This document shows, one piece after another, positions 1 to 4,438 of a DNA stretch of 5,040 nt. The position numbers and the translations under genes were made by a program. The notes beneath the pieces were generated by a model, which was given only the letters and a program-made list of their open reading frames with translations, searched no databases and was not told the origin of the DNA. Each line of letters begins with the position of its first letter. The first letter of the stretch is position 1. Location of the stretch: NCBI GenBank assembly GCA_903837815.1, contig CAILWD010000619.1, forward strand, positions 1 through 5,040, written 5' to 3'. The stretch comes from an uncultured Chloroflexota bacterium (lineage in GTDB: Bacteria > Chloroflexota > Anaerolineae > Anaerolineales > Villigracilaceae).

Positions 1-488
1 AGCGATTGGTTGGTGTCGATTTGGATGTCTTCGACGGGGGCGTTCGTATCGACAGCGCCGGTGGCGTCTGCCATCCAGCCCTGGGCGCGGAGTCCGCTGG
101 AAGCGTTGACCAAAAAGCCTTCGGCGTCGAGTCCCATCGAGCCTTCGCGGGAGTAGCGGCGTCCTGCATCCTGACCGTACACAAAGAAGCCATCACCTTC
201 GATTCCCAGGTCAAGGTTGCGACCCGTGCTTTCGAGCGTGCCTTGCGCGAAGTTGGCAGAGACATAGCCCATGCCCACGCCGAGTCCGATTTGGGTGGGG
301 TTGGTTCCGCCGAGGGTGTCGGCAGGCGCGGAGCCCAAGCCGAGGGTCTGGGCGAACTGATCCTGGAACATCACGCGGCTGGCTTTGAAACCTTTGGTGT
401 TGGCGTTGGCGAGGTTGTTGGAAACGACATCCAGATATTTCTGGTGCAGGTTGAGGGAACTAATTGCGGTAAACATTGAGCGAATCAT
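1..488 (-). CDS. flgE: Flagellar hook protein FlgE (5' part)
   Basis: N-terminal 162 codons of the hook subunit; the rest lies beyond the window start. FlgE is exported and polymerises under the FlgD cap into the curved hook joining rod and filament. The translation begins MIRSMFTAISSLNLHQKYLD and carries the rod/hook motif VVSNNLANANTKGFKASR (about residues 21-38). These are followed by FQDQFAQTL, the FlgE-type GGTNPTQIGLGV, FAQGTLESTGRNLDLGIEGDGFF, a YSREGSMGLDAEGFLVN stretch and LRAQGWMADATGAVDTN. The GGTNPxQIGLGV and QGWxADxTG motifs favour FlgE over the related rod proteins FlgF/FlgG. The start at 488 has a good ribosome-binding site and gives the conserved N-terminal helix. It is preceded by a 179-bp gap with a hairpin and a repeat, so expression may be tuned separately from upstream genes. 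No frameshift is seen. Confidence 0.95.
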   Translation of the reverse strand, partial: MIRSMFTAISSLNLHQKYLDVVSNNLANANTKGFKASRVMFQDQFAQTLGLGSAPADTLGGTNPTQIGLGVGMGYVSANFAQGTLESTGRNLDLGIEGDGFFVYGQDAGRRYSREGSMGLDAEGFLVNASSGLRAQGWMADATGAVDTNAPVEDIQIDTNQS

Positions 489-494
489 TTTATA

Positions 495-501
495 TTCTCC
501 T
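495..501 (-). promoter_or_regulatory. Ribosome-binding site of flgE
   Basis: AGGAGAA on the minus strand, 6 nt before the ATG at 488. It fixes that start over the in-frame ATG four codons later and is the strongest initiation signal in the gap. Confidence 0.8.
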
Positions 502-512
502 ATTGGTTAGTT

Positions 513-543
513 TTCAGGCTTCCTCCAGGAGGGCCAGCCTGAA
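513..543 (-). other. Long hairpin in the 5' leader of flgE
   Basis: TTCAGGCT (513-520) and AGCCTGAA (536-543) form a perfect 8-bp outer stem. Inside, CCTCC (522-526) and GGAGG (528-532) are complementary and can extend it as a short inner stem with a small asymmetric bulge. On the flgE transcript the structure ends about 24 nt before the start codon. No T-tract follows on either strand, so an intrinsic terminator is unlikely; an RNA stability, processing or translation-control element is more plausible (inference). I see no convincing sigma-70, sigma-28 or sigma-54 promoter in the surrounding 179-bp gap. Confidence 0.6.
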
Positions 544-583
544 TTGAATTGGGTTGAAAAACAGATTTAGTTACAAATCAGGA

Positions 584-596
584 CGCTTGCGAAGCG
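584..596. other. Small hairpin between the TIGR02530 gene and flgE
   Basis: CGCTT (584-588) and AAGCG (592-596) pair perfectly around a 3-nt loop. No T-run follows on either strand. It is short and may be chance; it is listed because it lies in a non-coding gap next to another hairpin and a repeat. Confidence 0.35.
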
Positions 597-616
597 AACG
601 CTGGTCAAACAAGGAA

Positions 617-647
617 CATCCGCGTTTTTCTGCGTTCATCTGCGTCC
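617..647. repeat. 10-bp tandem repeat of the CTGCGTTCATCTGCGT type upstream of flgE
   Basis: Three degenerate 10-bp units stand in line: CATCCGCGTT (617-626), TTTCTGCGTT (627-636), CATCTGCGTC (637-646). This is a common interspersed repeat of environmental bacterial genomes. It lies 21 bp beyond the stop codon of the TIGR02530 gene, in the gap before flgE. On the plus strand it translates to a typical spurious string (PRFSAFICV). No function is evident. Confidence 0.72.
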
Positions 648-667
648 AAATGGTTTTAAAAAACGGA

Positions 668-1096
668 CTATCCTTTTACATCGATCGAAGACTTTTGCGT
701 TTCGCTTGCCGGGTCGGCAAACACCACGCTGTCGATTTGAGTGAAGACGCCTTCGCCGCGCTGGTTCTTGTCGAGGGCGGTGATGACCATGCGGTTCTGC
801 ACGTTGACGATGAACGCCAGGTCGTCCACCACCACCAGCGAAGACTTGCCGCCGCGTTTCTCAGCCTTGTCGATGGCGTCTGAAAGACGGTTGACGTTCT
901 CGCTGTTCAAACTGATGTCGCGGCTCTGCATTCGGCTCTGCGCGTGATTGGAAAACTTGACGCGCTGAACGCTTTCGAGAGTTTCGAGAAAACTGGTGGT
1001 ACTTTGCTCGGTGGCGGCAGCGGTGGATTGCTGCGCTACAGGCTGTGCGCCAATCCCATTTACCCGTCCAAGTTGAACGCTAAATGGCTCTGTCAT
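668..1096 (-). CDS. Flagellar operon protein, TIGR02530 family (function unknown)
   Basis: A 142-residue protein fitting the small uncharacterised family that sits between flgD and flgE in many Gram-positive-type flagellar operons. Visible core: residues 46-63 VKFSNHAQSRMQSRDISL, an IDKAEKRGGKSSLVVVDD stretch, AFIVNVQNRMVITALDK (94-110) and GVFTQIDSVVF (116-126). The first 40 residues are Gln/Ala/Ser/Thr-rich and probably unstructured. No signal peptide, membrane segment or enzyme motif is seen. The ATG lies 2 nt after the flgD stop, with AAAGGAG (1104-1110) embedded in the last flgD codons and 7 nt of spacing, so the two are likely translated together. Because it sits between hook cap and hook subunit, a role in hook assembly or export is plausible, but this is inference. 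It ends in TAG, followed by a 179-bp gap. Confidence 0.88.
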   Translation of the reverse strand: MTEPFSVQLGRVNGIGAQPVAQQSTAAATEQSTTSFLETLESVQRVKFSNHAQSRMQSRDISLNSENVNRLSDAIDKAEKRGGKSSLVVVDDLAFIVNVQNRMVITALDKNQRGEGVFTQIDSVVFADPASETQKSSIDVKG

Positions 1097-1098
1097 AA

Positions 1099-1515
1099 TT
1101 ATTCTCCTTTGATCTCCAGAACGTCCACCAGGTCAACGGTTTCGTCGCCGATCTTGATCTGCGGGTCGCTGGCTTCGGCAATGACTCCATCCACCACGCC
1201 TTCGATGACCTTGCCATCGGCGCGGCTTGCCTTCACCGTCTTGCCGATCAGGCTTGCCATGTACGTCACCTGGTTGGTGGCGGAGACCGTCTCCATCGCC
1301 GAGCGGATGTTGCGCAATTCGTCGAGCGAGTTCAACTGTGAAAACTGCATCGTCATCTCGGCGCTGTCCATCGGCTCCAGCGGATTCTGGTGAGTCAACT
1401 GCGCCATCAAAATTTGCATGAACTGACTTGAGTCAATCGAGCCGCCAGAGTTCGCCGCTGTGGTCGTTTTGTCGGCTGTGACTAGATAGTTGTTCAAGAC
1501 GCTGTTTACTTCCAT
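1099..1515 (-). CDS. flgD: Flagellar hook cap / hook assembly protein FlgD
   Basis: A 138-residue FlgD, the scaffold that caps the growing hook and promotes FlgE polymerisation; it is exported and discarded when the hook is complete. Seen: a flexible Thr/Ser/Gly N-terminus (13-29), then the family core with QFMQILMAQL (31-40), HQNPLEPMDSAEM (42-54) and QFSQLNSLDELRNI (57-70), then a MASLIGKTVKA segment (86-96) opening a short beta-rich domain to the end. The length matches the short FlgD of Gram-positive bacteria such as Bacillus (about 140) and lacks the extended Tudor/Ig-like part of proteobacterial FlgD (about 220-230). The ATG at 1515 has a strong AAAGGAG (1521-1527) 5 nt upstream, in the 26-nt gap after fliK. 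Its final codons contain the ribosome-binding site of the next gene. Confidence 0.95.
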   Translation of the reverse strand: MEVNSVLNNYLVTADKTTTAANSGGSIDSSQFMQILMAQLTHQNPLEPMDSAEMTMQFSQLNSLDELRNIRSAMETVSATNQVTYMASLIGKTVKASRADGKVIEGVVDGVIAEASDPQIKIGDETVDLVDVLEIKGE

Positions 1516-1541
1516 ACTTTCTCCTTTCCAAAGAATTTATG

Positions 1542-2924
1542 TCAAACGAGGTAATCGATTTCATGGGGCGAGTCGAACATCCGCTGCGGACGCGTTCCCT
1601 CCGCTTTGGGCATTCCAACTTGTGGAATGCTGCGCGGCGGCGCATGGGCCTGGGCGAATGGTCGCTCCTGATTAAAGAAACCTCCTTTCTGTCCGGGTTG
1701 GTTTTGCTGGCTGATGTTGAGATCGGTCAACTGAAAGCCAGCGTCCTTCAGGGACTGCCGCAACTGCCCCGATTGCGCTTCGAGGGATTGCGCGGTCGCC
1801 GCCTGTTCGGTCACAAAATGTAGGGACACCCCCCGCTCATTGCTGGTCATCTGAATTTCGATGGCGCCCAAATCTTCGGGGACAAGTTTCAGGCGCATCG
1901 AAGTCTCGCCGTTTTTGAAACGCGGCTTGACCTGGCTGATGATTTGTTCGATCAGTTCGATGGATTCGGATTTGGGCTGACCCGTCGCGGCTTCGTCCAC
2001 CGCGTCAGACACCGACCCTTTTTCTGGTTCTGCCACGACGAAGTTTGGTTCCACCGAAGACTCTTCGACGTGTAACTCCGTCACCTGTCCCAACCCTTCG
2101 GCTGAGAAAGAATCCGCGTTGCCGCCCGACCCATCGAAGGTTTGACCTTCATCTCCGCCGCCGCGCATTTCCATCCCCGCTTCCATCGGCTTGATGTTGA
2201 CATCGGCATCGCCGCCCATATCGCGGGTTTTGGTCTCTTCGTTTTGAATCTGTGCGGGCATCTCGAAAGCCTTCAACGCACTCACGTCCATCTCGCCGTC
2301 CGCGCCGTCTGCGTGACCGCCGACTTCCTCGCGCTGTTTTTCGAACGGACTGAAAGCAGACTCGACTTCGCGGAAAGTCTTTGTATCTTCACCGGTTTCG
2401 AGCGCCGCGCTGAAAATATTGCGTCCCCCACGCTCCACCGTTCGCACTTCACGCACATTCGATTGAACATTGCGGAAGACATCGGGGCTACCTTCCTCGC
2501 CTTGATTCTCCAGCGGATTGCCCTTCTCCATGCTGTGTTGGATGTGCTGTCCCCTGCCTTCATCGGTCTGCATCTCGAACTGCGACTCCAACTGCGCTTC
2601 CTGCTGCATCTCCGAAAGGTTCTCGCTGAAATCCATCTCGCCGCCCGCTTCGAGAAGTTCTTCTTCTTCAAGCTCGTGTTCCTCTTCTTCCATCGGGGTA
2701 GCTTCGACGAGGACGGTTTCATCAGTTTGAATGACGCCTTCTGCATTCATCTTTCTGAATTCATCATTCTGAATTCTGAATTCGCCCTGCGCCTTCTCCG
2801 CTTCCACCTTCAGCAAATCCCCAAACGACACCAACTGGAGCATGTCCGAATCATTGGGGATTCGGGACGCGTTTCCAGACAGGGGCGCGGAATTGGGAAT
2901 CAGGGGAGCGTTAATTCGGGTCAT
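1542..2924 (-). CDS. fliK: Flagellar hook-length control protein FliK
   Basis: A 460-residue FliK: the secreted ruler that measures the hook and flips FlhB from rod/hook to filament export. The C-terminal FliK domain spans about residues 318-406: ESIELIEQIISQVKPRF, then the hallmark MRLKLVPEDLGAIEI (343-357), GVSLHF and the LRQSLKDAGFQLTDLNI helix-strand. Residues 1-315 are low-complexity and presumably disordered, as expected for the ruler part, and unusually acidic, with an EEEEHELEEEELLE run at 79-92. A short Gln/Pro/Arg-rich tail (407-460) follows the domain. The start ATG directly abuts the flgB stop, and no clear Shine-Dalgarno sequence precedes it, which suggests translational coupling. 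A DNA repeat at 2739-2784 encodes residues about 47-62. The assignment rests on the C-terminal domain plus position before flgD; the N-terminal part alone would not be recognisable. Confidence 0.93.
   Translation of the reverse strand: MTRINAPLIPNSAPLSGNASRIPNDSDMLQLVSFGDLLKVEAEKAQGEFRIQNDEFRKMNAEGVIQTDETVLVEATPMEEEEHELEEEELLEAGGEMDFSENLSEMQQEAQLESQFEMQTDEGRGQHIQHSMEKGNPLENQGEEGSPDVFRNVQSNVREVRTVERGGRNIFSAALETGEDTKTFREVESAFSPFEKQREEVGGHADGADGEMDVSALKAFEMPAQIQNEETKTRDMGGDADVNIKPMEAGMEMRGGGDEGQTFDGSGGNADSFSAEGLGQVTELHVEESSVEPNFVVAEPEKGSVSDAVDEAATGQPKSESIELIEQIISQVKPRFKNGETSMRLKLVPEDLGAIEIQMTSNERGVSLHFVTEQAATAQSLEAQSGQLRQSLKDAGFQLTDLNISQQNQPGQKGGFFNQERPFAQAHAPPRSIPQVGMPKAEGTRPQRMFDSPHEIDYLV
2739..2784. 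repeat. 14-bp tandem repeat of the TTCTGAATTCATCA type inside fliK
   Basis: Two 14-bp units, TTCTGCATTCATCT (2739-2752) and TTCTGAATTCATCA (2753-2766), are followed by shortened copies TTCTGAATTC (2767-2776) and TGAATTCG (2777-2784). The block is clearly more AT-rich than the rest of fliK. The period is not a multiple of three, so the repetition is at DNA level and not protein level. In the fliK frame it reads EFRIQNDEFRKMN. It resembles intergenic repeats of environmental genomes, here read through within a coding region that is likely disordered. Confidence 0.75.
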
Positions 2925-3323
2925 TTATTTCGCCAGTGTTTTCAACAACATCAACTTCTTTGAAACTGCTTGACTGATTGCCTGATACTGAATACCGGCT
3001 TCGGACATGTCCGCCATCTCGACATCGATGTCCACGTTGTTCTGGTCGGCACGATAACTTCCGCCGGGGCGCAAAGAGACAGAGAAGGGCGGTTCGCTTT
3101 CGGCGGTGGTCAGGTGCGCTTCGTGCGTGGTCGTCAGCGGCAGAAGCGTGTCATCATCCACCATGCGGGCGAGGGTTTCCTGAAAGTCCACCGTCTCCGC
3201 TTGATATCCGGGCGTGTCAATGTTGGCGAGGTTGCGGCTGATTGCCTGTTGCCGCATACTCAGCCCATCGAGCGCGGCTTTCGCCGTCACCGAAGAGACA
3301 TCCGAAAAAAGTGAGTCGCTCAT
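2925..3323 (-). CDS. flgB: Flagellar basal-body proximal rod protein FlgB
   Basis: A 132-residue rod protein, the usual FlgB length. FlgB forms the cell-proximal rod on top of FliE and the MS ring after export by the type III apparatus. The N-terminal rod motif is at residues 21-46: LSMRQQAISRNLANIDTPGY then QAETVDF, matching the ANxxTPGYxA signature. The C-terminal half has NNVDIDVEMADM (95-106) followed by an amphipathic helix YQAISQAVSKKLMLLKTL, as in FlgB and not FlgC. The start at 3323 is preferred over an in-frame ATG at 3341. It gives MSDSLFSDVS, aligns with the family start, has AGG 6 nt upstream and begins 1 nt after the transglycosylase stop, whereas the upstream ATG has no ribosome-binding site. 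It ends in TAA directly abutting the fliK ATG. The place is odd: flgB normally leads flgB-flgC-fliE, and neither partner lies next to it here. Confidence 0.94.
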   Translation of the reverse strand: MSDSLFSDVSSVTAKAALDGLSMRQQAISRNLANIDTPGYQAETVDFQETLARMVDDDTLLPLTTTHEAHLTTAESEPPFSVSLRPGGSYRADQNNVDIDVEMADMSEAGIQYQAISQAVSKKLMLLKTLAK

Positions 3324-3324
3324 T

Positions 3325-3876
3325 TCATGCCTGCCATTCATTGCTGGAGTTGAAATATCCCAGCACGCGGTTGACGTAGGTTTGGGTTTCCTGATACGGC
3401 GGGATTCCGTTGTACTTGTCCACAGCGCCAGGCCCCGCGTTGTAAGCCGCCACTGCCAATTGCGTGTTGCCGTTGTAGCGATCCAACAACTGACTGAGGA
3501 ACTTCACGCCGCCTTCGATGTTTTGCGCCGGGTCGAGCGGGTCAGTCACGCCGAGCCAGTCGGCGGTGGAGGGCATCAACTGCATCAAGCCCAGCGCACC
3601 GGCGGAGGAAACCGCATCGGGATTGAAATTGGATTCGGCTTTGATGACTGCCTGCACCAGACTGGGGTTGACGCCGTATTTTTCCGAGGCTTGATTAATC
3701 AGGCTGGCGAAGTCACCCGTCGCCGCCTGACCTGTCGAAGTTGAGGAACTGCCGCTGACGGTTGTTCCCGTCGCGCCGCTTTTGGCGTCCAATTTGTCGA
3801 GCAGTCTCTCCAACATTTTGAAGAGCAAATTCTGCATGACCGATTGCACCTGCCCGGTGAGAAACGATGAGTCCAT
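3325..3876 (-). CDS. Soluble lytic transglycosylase, SLT family, flagellum-associated
   Basis: A 183-residue protein with a C-terminal SLT (goose-lysozyme-like) domain that cleaves the MurNAc-GlcNAc bond of peptidoglycan. Domain layout: residues 1-32 amphipathic helix, 33-54 a Gly/Ser/Thr linker, about 55-175 the SLT domain. Family motifs are all present: the ES motif with catalytic Glu81 in IKAESNFNP, GLMQLMP (96-102), AYNAGPG (144-150) and the IPPYQETQTYV segment (158-168). There is no hydrophobic N-terminal signal peptide or membrane anchor, although the substrate is outside the cytoplasm, so export through the flagellar apparatus or a non-classical route is implied (inference). The ATG is 3 nt after the fliJ stop, with GGAG (3885-3888) 8 nt upstream. 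The size recalls Bacillus CwlQ (YjbJ). It lacks a FlgJ-type rod-cap domain. Sitting between fliJ and flgB, it probably opens the wall for the rod. No gene symbol can be given safely. Confidence 0.93.
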   Translation of the reverse strand: MDSSFLTGQVQSVMQNLLFKMLERLLDKLDAKSGATGTTVSGSSSTSTGQAATGDFASLINQASEKYGVNPSLVQAVIKAESNFNPDAVSSAGALGLMQLMPSTADWLGVTDPLDPAQNIEGGVKFLSQLLDRYNGNTQLAVAAYNAGPGAVDKYNGIPPYQETQTYVNRVLGYFNSSNEWQA

Positions 3877-3879
3877 GAC

Positions 3880-4335
3880 TTATGCTCCGTGCCTCTGGCT
3901 ATGGAAATAGCGGGCAATGTAAATATCATCCAGCGCCTGCATTTCCAGTTGAACCTGCTCCGCCTCGTACACTTCGCGTCGCTTGCGTTTGAGGATTTGC
4001 AGGGTTTCCTCCGATTGTTTGGCGCGCACCAGTTCGGCGCGCTTCTCTTCAACCTCGTGCAACTGCTTCTTCAATTGCAGTTTGACGGCTTCGATGTCCC
4101 TGCCAATTTGCTGGGAGTTAAGAAAAAGCAGTTTGAGTTTCACCAAATCGATCTCGCCCGTCTGCGCCTCGTTCAACTGCTCGATGAGTTGCGCTTGATA
4201 GGCTTCGAGCGACTCCAGCACATCCTGAGTCTTTTGCTTCAACATCAGCAATTTGCCCAGGTCGATTTCAAGCAGTTCCACTTTTTCGTGGCGCACGTCC
4301 AAAACATTTTGCAGCGAAAATTTCGGCGACATCAT
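3880..4335 (-). CDS. fliJ: Flagellar export chaperone / ATPase stalk FliJ
   Basis: A 151-residue, highly charged, helix-forming protein that fits FliJ in length (about 140-150) and composition. FliJ is the coiled-coil stalk that inserts in the FliI hexamer ring, stimulates ATP hydrolysis, links to FlhA and escorts unused export chaperones. Seen: a start MMSPKFSLQNVLDVR (FliJ proteins typically begin with a basic F.L..VL..R motif), continuous Leu/Lys/Glu/Gln heptads from about residue 15 to 135 with no proline after position 4, and the typical C-terminal pattern EQVQLEMQALDDIYIARYF (127-145). No signal peptide or membrane segment is seen. Two consecutive ATG codons could start it. GAGG (4340-4343) lies 4 nt before the first and 7 nt before the second (4332), so the second may be the real start. 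It follows fliI and lies 3 nt before the transglycosylase. FliJ sequences diverge fast, so the call leans on motif plus position. Confidence 0.9.
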   Translation of the reverse strand: MMSPKFSLQNVLDVRHEKVELLEIDLGKLLMLKQKTQDVLESLEAYQAQLIEQLNEAQTGEIDLVKLKLLFLNSQQIGRDIEAVKLQLKKQLHEVEEKRAELVRAKQSEETLQILKRKRREVYEAEQVQLEMQALDDIYIARYFHSQRHGA

Positions 4336-4355
4336 GACACCTCACTGGCTGTTTG

Positions 4356-4423
4356 AACCACGGAGGCACAGAAACACGGAGAAACCCAAAAGAAAAACTC
4401 TGTGACTCTGTGTTTCGGTAGTA
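4356..4423. repeat. Imperfect inverted repeat of the CACAGAG interspersed family, in the fliI-fliJ gap
   Basis: The left arm (4356-4381) is built from an 8-bp unit repeated three times: CACGGAGG, CACAGAAA, CACGGAGA. The right arm (4398-4423) is its imperfect reverse complement, about 18 of 26 positions pairing, around a 16-nt A-rich loop. On the coding strand it would fold into a long mismatched hairpin between fliI and fliJ, with a T-rich loop and no T-tract after the stem. It therefore does not look like a standard terminator. I recognise the pattern as a very common interspersed repeat of environmental bacterial genomes; its translated form (TTETQSHR...FLCLRG) often turns up as spurious small proteins. 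Function is unknown. Confidence 0.8.
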
Positions 4424-4438
4424 AAAGGTTTTCTGTTT

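Noticed and set aside
6..479. 157-codon plus-strand open frame antisense to flgE
   Set aside because: The minus strand encodes a clear FlgE N-terminus over the same bases; the plus-strand product has no family features.
489..667. Sigma-28, sigma-54 or sigma-70 promoter for flgE
   Set aside because: A TTGACC-like hexamer exists on the minus strand, but no -10 element lies at a suitable distance, and no TGGCAC/TTGC pair or sigma-28 pattern could be found.
554..883. 109-codon plus-strand open frame starting in the gap before flgE
   Set aside because: Its N-terminal part translates the 10-bp interspersed repeat (PRFSAFICV), and the rest is antisense to the TIGR02530 gene.
2142..2963. 273-codon open frame on the plus strand, antisense to fliK
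   Set aside because: It is a shadow of the skewed composition of fliK: a Leu/Phe/His-rich translation with no recognisable domain and no ribosome-binding site, and it overlaps the fliK start and the flgB end.
3321..3341. Earlier flgB start overlapping the transglycosylase end
   Set aside because: It has no ribosome-binding site, and the added residues (MNGRHE) do not fit the FlgB N-terminus; the ATG at 3323 does.
3549..3565. 6-bp stem hairpin (CGCCGA/TCGGCG) inside the transglycosylase gene
   Set aside because: It lies within well-conserved SLT coding sequence in GC-rich DNA, so a chance palindrome is the simplest explanation.
3889..4356. 155-codon plus-strand open frame antisense to fliJ
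   Set aside because: It mirrors the coiled-coil codon pattern of fliJ; no domain and no initiation signal.
4356..4423. Rho-independent terminator between fliI and fliJ
   Set aside because: The stem has many mismatches, the T-rich run is in the loop instead of after the stem, and the downstream genes continue the same operon.
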